Part shown: positions 34,954 to 47,135 of the stretch, in pieces
Position numbering within the stretch: the first letter of the stretch is position 1
Layout: every line of letters starts with the position of its first letter
DNA from: Flavobacterium sp. HBTb2-11-1
GTDB lineage: Bacteria > Bacteroidota > Bacteroidia > Flavobacteriales > Flavobacteriaceae
Reading direction: 5' to 3'
NCBI RefSeq assembly: GCF_009826975.1
Contig: NZ_WUMO01000003.1
Location: forward strand, 186,001-250,000
Length of the DNA: 64,000 nt
Translations under genes and position numbers: made by a program
Notes under the pieces: model-generated
Seen by the model: the letters and a program-made list of their open reading frames with translations, nothing else
Database searches by the model: none
Told to the model about the DNA's origin: nothing

Positions 34954-37194
34954 ATGAGGAAAATTACTCTGCTTTCTTTAACGGTAATTTTTACTGCAAG
35001 TTGCAAAATAAATGTAGATAAAAATACGCATCACAAAAGTTTTGCAGCAAATTATGTAGATCCTTTTATAGGTACTGGAGGCCACGGACACACATATCCA
35101 GGTGCGACAGTTCCGTTTGGGATGCTGCAAGTGAGTCCAGATAATGGAATTTCTACCTGGGACTGGTGCTCAGGCTATCATTATTCTGACTCGATAGTTT
35201 CTGGATTTAGTCATTTACACTTAAGCGGAACAGGAATCGGTGATTTGGCAGATATTTTATTTATGCCGACAAACAAAAAGTTAGACTTAACCGCCAAAGC
35301 CGCTTCACGCGATTTCTTTCCGTATAAATCAAAATACAATCATGTACACGAAAAAGCAATACCGGGTTATTACCAAGTTTTTCTTGAAGATCCTAAAATC
35401 AATGTAGAACTAACTTCTACGCAAAGAACCGCATACCATAAATATACCTATAATAATAACGACACACAATCTGTTGTTGTCGATTTAGGTTTTGCCATTA
35501 ACTGGGATAAAGCGGTAAAAACTTCTATTAAAATTGAAGATGCCAATACTATCAGCGGATACCGTTATAGTACAGGTTGGGCAAAAAATCAGAAAGTATT
35601 TTTTGTGGCGAAGTTTTCTAAGCCAATTACAGAATCTATCATTACTGCTGATAAAAAAGTGGTTTCTGGTCAAAATGCTGAAGGAGAAAATACCGCCTTA
35701 CAATTGTTTTTCGATTCTAAAAACTCAAATGAATTAGGCGTAAAAGTGGCACTTTCTTCTGTGAGTGTTGAAAATGCAAAAGGTAATTTAGATGCTGAAA
35801 GTCAGAATTTTGAAAAAGCAAAATCGGATGCCACTTTAGAATGGAATAAAGCTTTAAGTAAAATTACAGTTGAAACTCCAATTGATTCTCTAAAAACAAT
35901 TTTCTACACTGCTTTATATCACGCTCAAGTTGCTCCTGTAACGTACAGCGATAAAAACGGCCAGTTTAGAAGAGAAGACGATAAAATTATTACTGCGAAA
36001 GATTATACAGCATATTCCACATTATCGCTTTGGGATACCTTTAGAGCAGAAAACCCATTGCTGACCATATTAGAGCCAACAAAAGTTTCAGATATCGTTA
36101 ATTCAATGTTAGCCTATTATGAAACTAAAAAAATACTTCCAGTTTGGACTTTATACGCCAATGAAACCAACACAATGACAGGATATCATTCGATTCCAGT
36201 TATTGCAGATGCTTATTTAAAAGGCATTAAAGGTTTTGATGCTGAAAAAGCTTTTGAGGCGATGAAAGCAACGATGATGCAAGACGAACGCGGATTGAAT
36301 TTTTATAAAAAATATGGATATATTCCCTATAATTTACTAGACGAGTCGGTTACCATCACTTTAGAATATGCTTATGATGATTGGTGCGTGGCACAAATGG
36401 CGAAAGCTTTAGGAAAACAAGCTGATTATGAGTTTTTCTCAAAACGTTCAAAAGCTTACGTATATTTATTCGATTCGAAATCTGGTTTCATGAGAGGAAA
36501 ATCGGAAGATGGAAAATCTTGGAACGAACCTTTCGATCCAAAACACTCCAATCACAGAGAACACACCGATTATACAGAAGGAAACGCTTGGCAGCATAGC
36601 TGGTTTGTGCCTCATAATGTTGATGAGTTTATTAAACTGCATGGCGGGAATGCCGCTTTCACAAAACGATTAGAGCAGTTATTTACAGAAAGTTCAGAGA
36701 TTACAGGAAACAACGTTTCGGCAGATATTTCTGGTCTCATCGGACAATACGCGCACGGAAACGAGCCAAGCCACCATATTGCTTATATGTTTAATCATGC
36801 GGGTCAGCCTTGGAGAACCCAATATTGGGTGCGTCATATTTTGGATACACAATACAATACAACAGCAAACGGTTTGAGCGGAAATGAGGACTGCGGTCAA
36901 ATGTCAGCTTGGTATGTATTTAGTTCAATGGGATTATATCCAATGAATCCAGCTTCTGGTGAATACGAAATTGGAAGTCCGATTTTCGAAAAATCAACTT
37001 TAAATCTTCCAAACGGAAAAACTTTTGTAATTGAAGCAGAGAATGTTTCAGACAAAAATTTCTATATCCAATCTGCTACTTTAAACGGAAAAGCATTTAA
37101 TAAAACAGCCATTTCTCATCAGGAAATGCTAAAAGGCGGTGTGCTTCATTTTGTAATGGGAGCACAGCCAAACCAAAACTGGGGTCTAAACTAA
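34954..37194 (+). CDS. GH92 alpha-mannosidase, lipoprotein
   Basis: A 746-residue calcium-dependent exo-alpha-mannosidase. A lipobox TASC places the cysteine near residue 15, so it is probably anchored in the outer membrane. The N-terminal sandwich begins with DPFIGTGGHGHTYPGA. The (alpha/alpha)6 domain shows TEGNAWQHSW with probable acid E542, GNEPSHHIAYMFN, and NEDCGQMSAWYVFSSMG. All are family hallmarks. It is the first gene of the right block and stands 22 bases before the symporter, so the two are probably one transcript. Linkage preference (alpha-1,2, -1,3 or -1,6) is not readable from the motifs. Confidence 0.93.
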   Translation: MRKITLLSLTVIFTASCKINVDKNTHHKSFAANYVDPFIGTGGHGHTYPGATVPFGMLQVSPDNGISTWDWCSGYHYSDSIVSGFSHLHLSGTGIGDLADILFMPTNKKLDLTAKAASRDFFPYKSKYNHVHEKAIPGYYQVFLEDPKINVELTSTQRTAYHKYTYNNNDTQSVVVDLGFAINWDKAVKTSIKIEDANTISGYRYSTGWAKNQKVFFVAKFSKPITESIITADKKVVSGQNAEGENTALQLFFDSKNSNELGVKVALSSVSVENAKGNLDAESQNFEKAKSDATLEWNKALSKITVETPIDSLKTIFYTALYHAQVAPVTYSDKNGQFRREDDKIITAKDYTAYSTLSLWDTFRAENPLLTILEPTKVSDIVNSMLAYYETKKILPVWTLYANETNTMTGYHSIPVIADAYLKGIKGFDAEKAFEAMKATMMQDERGLNFYKKYGYIPYNLLDESVTITLEYAYDDWCVAQMAKALGKQADYEFFSKRSKAYVYLFDSKSGFMRGKSEDGKSWNEPFDPKHSNHREHTDYTEGNAWQHSWFVPHNVDEFIKLHGGNAAFTKRLEQLFTESSEITGNNVSADISGLIGQYAHGNEPSHHIAYMFNHAGQPWRTQYWVRHILDTQYNTTANGLSGNEDCGQMSAWYVFSSMGLYPMNPASGEYEIGSPIFEKSTLNLPNGKTFVIEAENVSDKNFYIQSATLNGKAFNKTAISHQEMLKGGVLHFVMGAQPNQNWGLN

Positions 37195-37216
37195 CTAATT
37201 CAAAATAAATAATTTA

Positions 37217-39094
37217 ATGAACATAATAGACGTATCAATCATTTTAATCTATATCGTACTCTCGGTCGGTATTGGAATCTGGATTTCAAGAAAAGCATCA
37301 AAAGGTCTTGACGATTATTTCCTTGGCGGGAAATCAATCAAATGGTATTTTTTAGGATTGAGCAATGGCTCAGGAATGTTTGATGTTTCCGGAACATCCT
37401 GGATGATTGGAGTTTTGTTTTTATATGGTGTAAAAAGTTTCATGTTTATGTGGCTTTGGCCAATATGGAATCAGATTTTTGTCATGATGTTCCTCGCTAT
37501 TTGGATTAGAAGATCAAAAGTAATGACAGGTTCTGAATGGATTTTAACTCGTTTTGGAAGCGATCAGGCTGGAAAAGCTTCGCATATTATTGTAGCGATT
37601 TTTGCGATTATTTCTACCATTGGTTTCATCGCTTATTTCTTCGTCGGAATCGGAAAATTTGTAACGATCATTCTTCCTTGGGATTTAACGGTTCATATGA
37701 ACGATGGCGTTTTCTTGACTTCAGAACAAGCTTATGCGTTGTTAATCATTTTCTTAACGACAATTTATACCGTTAAAGGCGGAATGTTTTCTGTTGTGGC
37801 AACAGAAGTTGTGCAATATTTAATTATGATTGTTGCCGGAGTTTTAATCGCTGGTTATGCATTCATTAATTATACTGATATTCAGATCAATTCAGTTATT
37901 ACGCCAGAATGGAAGAATGTTTTCTTCGGATGGGAATTTGAAACCCAATGGAGCGATAAATTCGAAACTTTCAATAGATTAATTGATACTGAAGGTTACA
38001 AAATGTTTGGCGCTTTCATCGGAATGACTTTGTTTAAAGGATTCTTTGCGAGTGTGGCTGGACCAACTCCAAGTTACGATTTACAGCGTGTGCTTTCTAC
38101 AAAATCTGTAAAAGAAGCAGCTTATATGAGTGGTTTCACTAACTTGATTTTATTCATTCCTAGATATTTATTAATTACGGGAATTGTAGTGATTGCTTTA
38201 GTAAATTTAGCGCCAGAATTAAATGCAAACGTAAATCTTACAGGAGCAGATTTAGAATTGTTGATGCCAAAAGTGGTCAATCTTTATATTCCAGTTGGTA
38301 TTAAAGGAATTCTTTTAGCAGGTTTATTAGCGGCGTTCATGTCTGGATTCTCTGCTTTCGTAAATGCAGGGCCAGCTTATATCGTAAATGATATTTATAA
38401 AAAATACTTCAAACCAGTTGCGTCAAACAAACACTATATCAAAGTAAGTCAGATTTCTTCTTTCCTTGTTGTTGGTCTTGGAGTTTTCATGGGATTCTTT
38501 GCAGATTCTATCAACTCCTTAACACTTTGGATAACAAGTGCTTTGTACGGAGGTTACGTTGCCGCAAACTTCTTAAAATGGATTTGGTGGCGTTTTAACG
38601 GATGGGGTTATTTCTGGGGAATGGTCGGCGGATTAATTGCAGCTTCTCTTCAATTTATTTTAGATCAGAATAAAGCAAATTTAACAGCTGGAACATTCTT
38701 GCATGATCTTTCACAAGTGCCATCGATTTACTTATTCCCATTAATTTTCGGAATGTCAATTTTAGGCTGTCTTTTAGGAACTTATCTAAGCAAGCCAACC
38801 GATATGGAGGTTTTAAAATCGTTCTACAGCAACGTTAGACCATGGGGATTCTGGAATCCGGTTTACAAACAATTAAAAGCGGAAGATCAATCTTTCCAAA
38901 AAAATAATGATTTCTATTTAGATATGATGAATTGTGTAATTGGTATTATCTGGCAGTCAAGTATGATTCTGCTTCCGATTTACTTTATCATTAGAGATTA
39001 TCCAAAAGCATTAGTGGCTTTAGCGGTATTCTTAGTGACGACTACGGTATTGAAGTTTACTTGGCTGGATAGAGTTCGTAAGATTGAAGAGTAG
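37217..39094 (+). CDS. Sodium:solute symporter (SSS family), probable glycoside importer
   Basis: A 625-residue inner-membrane protein with about 14-15 transmembrane segments. The opening IYIVLSVGIGIWISRKASKGLDDYFLGGKSI, the GLSNGSGMFDVSGTSW loop and the PTPSYDLQRVLSTKS motif are typical of the solute:sodium symporter family. The position between GH92 and GH130 suggests it imports a mannose-containing disaccharide such as Man-beta-1,4-GlcNAc for cytoplasmic phosphorolysis. This is inferred from context; the sequence does not define the ligand. Its C-terminal region after the last core helices is longer than in the shortest family members. Confidence 0.9.
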   Translation: MNIIDVSIILIYIVLSVGIGIWISRKASKGLDDYFLGGKSIKWYFLGLSNGSGMFDVSGTSWMIGVLFLYGVKSFMFMWLWPIWNQIFVMMFLAIWIRRSKVMTGSEWILTRFGSDQAGKASHIIVAIFAIISTIGFIAYFFVGIGKFVTIILPWDLTVHMNDGVFLTSEQAYALLIIFLTTIYTVKGGMFSVVATEVVQYLIMIVAGVLIAGYAFINYTDIQINSVITPEWKNVFFGWEFETQWSDKFETFNRLIDTEGYKMFGAFIGMTLFKGFFASVAGPTPSYDLQRVLSTKSVKEAAYMSGFTNLILFIPRYLLITGIVVIALVNLAPELNANVNLTGADLELLMPKVVNLYIPVGIKGILLAGLLAAFMSGFSAFVNAGPAYIVNDIYKKYFKPVASNKHYIKVSQISSFLVVGLGVFMGFFADSINSLTLWITSALYGGYVAANFLKWIWWRFNGWGYFWGMVGGLIAASLQFILDQNKANLTAGTFLHDLSQVPSIYLFPLIFGMSILGCLLGTYLSKPTDMEVLKSFYSNVRPWGFWNPVYKQLKAEDQSFQKNNDFYLDMMNCVIGIIWQSSMILLPIYFIIRDYPKALVALAVFLVTTTVLKFTWLDRVRKIEE

Positions 39095-39479
39095 ATTTTT
39101 AGAGGAGAAAGATTTTAGAAGCAAGAAGCAAGATTTCTTGGATTGAGACAAGAATTTAAACACATAGAGACATAGATTTTCTTTTGCTTGAAAAGGGAAT
39201 GGAAAGAAACTAGTTTATAACACATAGATATACGATAACGTTTGTCATCCTGAGGAACGAAGGATCACACACGAAACCCGATAAAGATTGGTGACAAAGA
39301 TTGTGACATAGTCCATAGTTTCAACTATGTGAACGCATCGGAAGTCTACAAAGATTGGCGAATAAACGAGACGGAGCTTCTTGCGGAGATTTCTCCTTCG
39401 TCGAAATGACAAACAAGGTAAAAAACAAAAACAATAAACAAAAAACAACAAACAGATAATTTATAAAAAAAACAATAAA
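39095..39479. repeat. Intergenic region with dispersed inverted-repeat words, no gene
   Basis: In this 385-base gap, GTTTGTCAT (39240-39248) faces its complement at 39406-39414. CATAGTT (39314-39320) faces AACTATG (39323-39329). The segment 39387-39413 is identical over 27 bases to 10712-10738. The words ACACATAGA and AAACTAGTTT recur in gaps at 43.8 and 49.5 kb. The last 60 bases are A-rich and form the leader of the GH130 gene. I see no convincing coding frame. Confidence 0.7.
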
Positions 39480-40445
39480 ATGAGTACTATTCCTTGGCAA
39501 GACAGACCCGAAAACAGTAAAGATGTAATGTGGAGATATTCGGAGAATCCAATTATCGACAGATATTCGATTCCTTCATCAAACAGTATATTCAATAGTG
39601 CAGTTGTACCTTTTGGAGACGGATATGCTGGGGTTTTTAGATGTGATAATAAAGCAGTTCAGATGAATATTTTTGCTGGTTTCAGTAAAGATGGTATCAA
39701 TTGGGACATCAACCATGAACCAATTGTAATGCAGTCTGGAAATACAGAAATGATCGAATCTGCTTATAAATACGATCCGCGTGTGGTTTGGATCGAAGAT
39801 CGCTACTGGATTACTTGGTGTAATGGTTACAACGGACCAACAATTGGTATTGGTTATACTTTTGACTTTAAAGAATTTTTCCAATGCGAAAATGCCTTTT
39901 TGCCATTTAACAGAAATGGAGTTTTGTTTCCACAAAAAATCAACGGAAAATATGCAATGTTAAGCCGTCCAAGTGATAACGGGCACACACCATTTGGAGA
40001 TATTTGGATTAGCTACAGCCCGGATATGAAATATTGGGGAGAACACAGATTGGTTATGAAACCTAGCCCTTTTGAGCAAAGCGCTTGGCAATGTACAAAA
40101 GTTGGAGCAGGACCAATTCCGATTTTAACTGACGAAGGATGGTTAATGATTTACCACGGAGTTATCAATACTTGCAACGGTTTCCGTTATGCAATGGGTT
40201 CAGCGCTTTTAGATGTTGATTCACCAGATCAGGTAAAATACAGAACGCAACCTTATCTTTTAGGACCGGCAGAAACGTATGAAATGGTTGGAGATGTACC
40301 AAATGTAGTTTTCCCATGTGCGGCTTTACACGATATTGAAGAAGATAAATTGGCAGTTTATTATGGTGCTGCAGATACTCACGTTGCAATCGCTTTCGGA
40401 AAACTGAGCGAAGTAATTGAGTTTACTAAAAATAATAGTTTATAA
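39480..40445 (+). CDS. GH130 beta-mannoside phosphorylase, probable Man-GlcNAc phosphorylase
   Basis: A 321-residue enzyme without a signal peptide, hence cytoplasmic. It carries GH130 propeller text throughout: [37 protein letters not shown] with the expected general-acid Asp, [16 protein letters not shown], and [17 protein letters not shown] with the conserved phosphate-site histidine. The closest known group is the one acting on Man-beta-1,4-GlcNAc, giving mannose-1-phosphate and GlcNAc. A symporter upstream and glycosylasparaginase downstream support the N-glycan core disaccharide as substrate. A mannosyl-glucose or mannan oligosaccharide phosphorylase would be the alternative. Confidence 0.88.
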   Translation: MSTIPWQDRPENSKDVMWRYSENPIIDRYSIPSSNSIFNSAVVPFGDGYAGVFRCDNKAVQMNIFAGFSKDGINWDINHEPIVMQSGNTEMIESAYKYDPRVVWIEDRYWITWCNGYNGPTIGIGYTFDFKEFFQCENAFLPFNRNGVLFPQKINGKYAMLSRPSDNGHTPFGDIWISYSPDMKYWGEHRLVMKPSPFEQSAWQCTKVGAGPIPILTDEGWLMIYHGVINTCNGFRYAMGSALLDVDSPDQVKYRTQPYLLGPAETYEMVGDVPNVVFPCAALHDIEEDKLAVYYGAADTHVAIAFGKLSEVIEFTKNNSL

Positions 40446-40452
40446 TATAAAG

Positions 40453-41520
40453 ATGCATAGTAGAAGTAATTTATTGTCCCTAGCCGTTTTTTTTGTTGGA
40501 TTGATGAGTTATGCGCAATCTGAAAAACCGGTTACACCGAAAAGTTATATTGCCTATAAAACGTCAAGCGAAATTGTTATTGACGGAGACGGAGCAGACA
40601 AAGCTTGGGAAAAAGCATCTTGGACAACGCCTTTTGTCGACATAGAAGGTGTTGAAACTCCAAAATACAAGACTCAAGTCAAAATGCTTTGGGACGATAA
40701 ATACTACTATATCCTGGCAAAAATGGAAGAGCCTCATGTTTGGGCAAATCTAAAACAGCGTGACACTATTATTTTCTACAATAATGATTTTGAGGTTTTT
40801 ATCGATCCAGATAATGATACGCACAATTATTATGAATTGGAAATTAATGCGCTGAATACCGCTTGGGATTTATTCATTAATAAACCATACCGAGAAAAAA
40901 ATACCGTTTTAAACGACTGGAATATCACAGGTTTAAAATCGGCTGTTAAGATCGACGGAACTTTAAATAATGCTTCAGATACTGATAAAGGCTGGACATT
41001 AGAAATTGCCATTCCGTGGTCGGTTTATAAGACATCGTATTTTGATAATATTGTTCCGAAAGATAAATTTTGGAGAGTCAATTTTTCTAGAGTGAATTGG
41101 CAGCATGATATTGTTGACGGAAAATACGAACGAAAAAAAGATAAAGAAGGAAAGTTTCTCCCAGAATACAATTGGGTTTGGTCGCCTATGGGAGTGATAA
41201 ATATGCATGAGCCCGAAAAGTGGGCTTATGTATATTTTTCTTCAAAAGAAAGCGATGATAAGTTTTCAATTCCTCAGGAAGAAAAAGTAAAATGGGAACT
41301 GTATACATTGTATCGCGCTCAAAAAAGATATTTTGAAAAGAATAAAACTTGGGCAAAATCACTGCAAAACATCAGTAAAAAAAATATAGTGGTGGATGGA
41401 AAGACTTTAAAGCCAGTTTTAGAAAATCATTCATCAGGATTTAATATCTTGGTAAAGAGTCCTTTTTCAAACAAAACCTTAATAATTAAAGAAGATGGTA
41501 AAATTATTACGAACGAATAA
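40453..41520 (+). CDS. Secreted CBM9-like carbohydrate-binding protein
   Basis: A 355-residue exported protein. The ATG at 40453 lies 7 bases after the GH130 stop and begins a signal peptide ending SYAQ; the frame from 40417 would overlap GH130. Residues about 30-240 are a CBM9/DOMON-like sandwich: IVIDGDGADKAWEKASW, VKMLWDDKYYYILAKME, FEVFIDPDNDTHNYYELE and WTLEIAIPW. There is no evident catalytic motif. Such proteins are often found in glycan loci, where they may hold an oligosaccharide in the periplasm. Its end overlaps the next gene by 26 bases, showing tight coupling. Confidence 0.78.
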   Translation: MHSRSNLLSLAVFFVGLMSYAQSEKPVTPKSYIAYKTSSEIVIDGDGADKAWEKASWTTPFVDIEGVETPKYKTQVKMLWDDKYYYILAKMEEPHVWANLKQRDTIIFYNNDFEVFIDPDNDTHNYYELEINALNTAWDLFINKPYREKNTVLNDWNITGLKSAVKIDGTLNNASDTDKGWTLEIAIPWSVYKTSYFDNIVPKDKFWRVNFSRVNWQHDIVDGKYERKKDKEGKFLPEYNWVWSPMGVINMHEPEKWAYVYFSSKESDDKFSIPQEEKVKWELYTLYRAQKRYFEKNKTWAKSLQNISKKNIVVDGKTLKPVLENHSSGFNILVKSPFSNKTLIIKEDGKIITNE

Positions 41521-42613
41521 GTTGCAAAAACTATCAAAAGTTGTAGTTCTTGCGCTTTCGCTAAGTTTATTCTCTTGCGGGCAAAAAGATGCTAAAGCAG
41601 AAGAAAACGGAAAATTCACTTTTGGAGTTTGGACTACTGCTGACGCTAAAAAATCGGATGCAGATTATTCGAAAGAATTCAAAAAATACAAAGATGGCGG
41701 TATTGACGAAGTTTTAATTAACACGCAAACCGACCCGAAACTATTAGCAAGACTCGTTCCGCTTGCAACAAAAGAAGGACTAAAAGTGCACGCTTGGATT
41801 ATGGCTATGAACCGCCCAAATGATTCCGTTGCGTTACAGCATCCAGATTGGTATCAGGTGAGCAAAGAAGGAAAATCTTGTTTTGATAACCGTCCGTATG
41901 TAGATTATTACCAATGGCTTTGCCCAACTAAAGAAGCATCTAGAAACCACGTTTTAGGTTTGGTTGAAGGTTTAGCAAAAGTAGAAGGAATTGAAAGTGT
42001 GCATTTAGATTACATTCGTTTCCCAGATATTTTCCTGCCAATCAGTTTGCTGCCAAAATACAACTTGGTTCAAGATGTAGAATTGCCACAATTTGATTTC
42101 TGCTATTGTGATGCCTGCGTAAGCAAATTCGAAAAAGAACATCACAAAAATCCAAAAGAAAGCCACAATACTGCAATTGATATGGAATGGAAAAATTTCA
42201 GATTAAATGCGGTAAAAGCAGTAGTTGACGACGCTTACAAAATTGCTCATAAATACAATAAAAAATTGACAGCTGCAGTATTTCCTTATCCAGAAATGGC
42301 AGACCACATGGTACGCCAGCGTTGGGACAAATGGAATATTGACGAAGTATATCCAATGATTTATCATAGTTTTTATGATGAAGAAATTGACTGGGTGGGT
42401 TATGCAACAAAACAAGGTGTAGCCGATTTAGAAGGAAAACCAACGAAAGTAAATACAGGAATTTATATTCCGGGATTAAAATCGGATGCAGAATTAAAAG
42501 AAGCGATTTTGCTGGCTAAGAAAAATGGCGCAACGGGAGTTTCGTTTTTTGACGGAAACGCCTTATCAGATAGTAATTTAAAAACGATTGCAGCAGTAAA
42601 ATCGGCGTTATAG
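41495..42613 (+). CDS. Putative GHL10-like TIM-barrel glycoside hydrolase, lipoprotein
   Basis: A 372-residue protein. The ATG at 41495 overlaps the preceding gene; a TTG at 41522 is an alternative start. A lipobox LFSC puts the cysteine near residue 28. The barrel shows TFGVWTTA at strand 1, LKVHAWIMAMNRP, and VEGIESVHLDYIRFPD, the last being the hallmark of GHL10/DUF187-type putative hydrolases. A FDFCYCDACVSKFEKEH motif follows, then IDEVYPMIYHSFYD and VNTGIYIPG. Members of this group are largely uncharacterised. Its place between GH130, CBM9 and glycosylasparaginase suggests a step in N-glycan core processing, perhaps an endo- or exo-hexosaminidase, but this is inference. Confidence 0.62.
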   Translation: MVKLLRTNKLQKLSKVVVLALSLSLFSCGQKDAKAEENGKFTFGVWTTADAKKSDADYSKEFKKYKDGGIDEVLINTQTDPKLLARLVPLATKEGLKVHAWIMAMNRPNDSVALQHPDWYQVSKEGKSCFDNRPYVDYYQWLCPTKEASRNHVLGLVEGLAKVEGIESVHLDYIRFPDIFLPISLLPKYNLVQDVELPQFDFCYCDACVSKFEKEHHKNPKESHNTAIDMEWKNFRLNAVKAVVDDAYKIAHKYNKKLTAAVFPYPEMADHMVRQRWDKWNIDEVYPMIYHSFYDEEIDWVGYATKQGVADLEGKPTKVNTGIYIPGLKSDAELKEAILLAKKNGATGVSFFDGNALSDSNLKTIAAVKSAL

Positions 42614-42704
42614 TCGATTTTAGTGGGATTAAAAATTATTACTGATTAATTTAGCAACATCAAGAACATTTTGTTTTTGGAAAGTTGAATTTAAACCAAA
42701 AGAC

Positions 42705-43727
42705 ATGTCAAATAGAAGAGATTTTATCAAGAAAACCACTTTAGGCACCTTGGCCATTAGTTCTGTTTTGGGCGTAAGCGGATTTGCGGCCAATCATGAA
42801 AATGAACCACAAGCAGAAGAAAAAGAAAAAAAGCAGACCAAACCAATTATTATTTCGACATGGAACCATGGTCTGCCTGCGAATAAAGAATCTTGGAAAA
42901 ACTTAAAAGAAGGAAAATCAGCTTTGGATGCTATCGAAGCAGGAATGAAAATACCTGAAGCCGATCCGAATGTCCGCAGTGTTGGTTATGGAGGATATCC
43001 GGATCGCGAAGGGAAAGTGACTCTTGATGCCTGTATCATGGATCACAACAGCAATTGTGGATCTGTTTGTTTTCTTCAAGGAATCAAACATCCAATTTCT
43101 GTTGCAAAAAGAGTGTTGCAAAATACACCCCACGTAATGTTAGCAGGGCAAGGTGCATTGCAGTTTGCTTTGTCTGAAGGTTTTAAAGAAGAAAACTTAC
43201 TAACGCCAGAATCGGAAAGAGACTGGAAAAAATGGCTGGAAGATTCCAAATATAAGCCAGTCATTAACATCGAAAACCACGACACCATAAGTATGCTAAT
43301 GTTAGACCAAGAGGGCAATCTTTCTGGCGGCTGTACCACAAGTGGAGCAGCTTGGAAAATGCACGGACGCGTCGGTGACTCCCCAATAATCGGCGCGGGT
43401 CTTTTCTTGGACAACGAAGTGGGTGCTGCGGCTGCAACGGGCTTGGGAGAAGCTGTTATCAGAACTGCTGGAAGCGCAATGGTGGTCGAATTAATGCGTC
43501 AGGGAAAATCGCCTTTTGATGCTTGCAAAGAAATCACAGAACGTATTTACAACAAACATAAAAACCACAAAGACATGGAATATCTGCAAGTGGGTTTTAT
43601 TGCTTTGAACAAAAACGGTGAATATGCAGGTTACAGTTTAAGGTCAGGATTTAATTACGCTGTTTCCGATGACGTGAAAGGCCATAGAATGGAAGACGCG
43701 AAATTTAAAATGTCTTGGGATAAATAA
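42705..43727 (+). CDS. Glycosylasparaginase (N4-(beta-N-acetylglucosaminyl)-L-asparaginase), Tat-exported
   Basis: A 340-residue Ntn-hydrolase precursor that cleaves the GlcNAc-Asn bond. The twin-arginine start NRRDFIKKT followed by a hydrophobic stretch indicates Tat export. The autoproteolysis site and nucleophile is T194 in ENHDTISML, as in the Elizabethkingia (Flavobacterium) meningoseptica enzyme. GCTTSGAAWKMHGRVGDSPIIGAG and AAAATGLGEAVIR are the remaining family signatures. The length before T194 is normal, so alpha and beta subunits should form. The family acts best on Asn with free amino and carboxyl groups, so peptide must be trimmed first. Confidence 0.93.
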   Translation: MSNRRDFIKKTTLGTLAISSVLGVSGFAANHENEPQAEEKEKKQTKPIIISTWNHGLPANKESWKNLKEGKSALDAIEAGMKIPEADPNVRSVGYGGYPDREGKVTLDACIMDHNSNCGSVCFLQGIKHPISVAKRVLQNTPHVMLAGQGALQFALSEGFKEENLLTPESERDWKKWLEDSKYKPVINIENHDTISMLMLDQEGNLSGGCTTSGAAWKMHGRVGDSPIIGAGLFLDNEVGAAAATGLGEAVIRTAGSAMVVELMRQGKSPFDACKEITERIYNKHKNHKDMEYLQVGFIALNKNGEYAGYSLRSGFNYAVSDDVKGHRMEDAKFKMSWDK

Positions 43728-43738
43728 TAATCACGTTT

Positions 43739-43793
43739 AGAACTTTGTCAAAGTTTCAAACTTTGACAAAGTTCTAAACTTTGACAAAGTTGA
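43739..43793. repeat. Perfect 18-base inverted repeat plus third copy, AACTTTGTCAAAGTT family
   Basis: AGAACTTTGTCAAAGTTT (43739-43756) and its exact complement (43758-43775) have one base between them, and a third AAACTTTGACAAAGTT copy follows (43776-43791). The remaining gap to 43991 has words such as AAACTAGTTTCT and CTATGTGT facing CACATAG; I see no gene in it. Confidence 0.85.
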
Positions 43794-43964
43794 CAAACTA
43801 AAAAATTAATCACATAGAAACATAAATTTCATGTGTTTTAAAAACTAAAAGAACTTAAAAAGAAACTAGTTTCTTCACAAATAGCTATGTGTATTTATTT
43901 AAAGTGAAACGCCTTATTTAAGCTTTAAAAAAAAACTATGTCTCTACGTGTTTAAATGAATTAA

Positions 43965-47129
<3,165 letters not shown>

Positions 47130-47135
47130 TAGTTT

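Noticed and set aside
39095..39479. Small RNA or tRNA gene in the long gap before GH130
   Set aside because: I find only short inverted words and A-rich leader sequence, with no cloverleaf or recognisable RNA family.
41495..42613. Assignment to GH18 endo-beta-N-acetylglucosaminidase
   Set aside because: The DxxDxDxE motif of GH18 is absent; the HLDYIRFPD strand fits GHL10/DUF187-type barrels instead.
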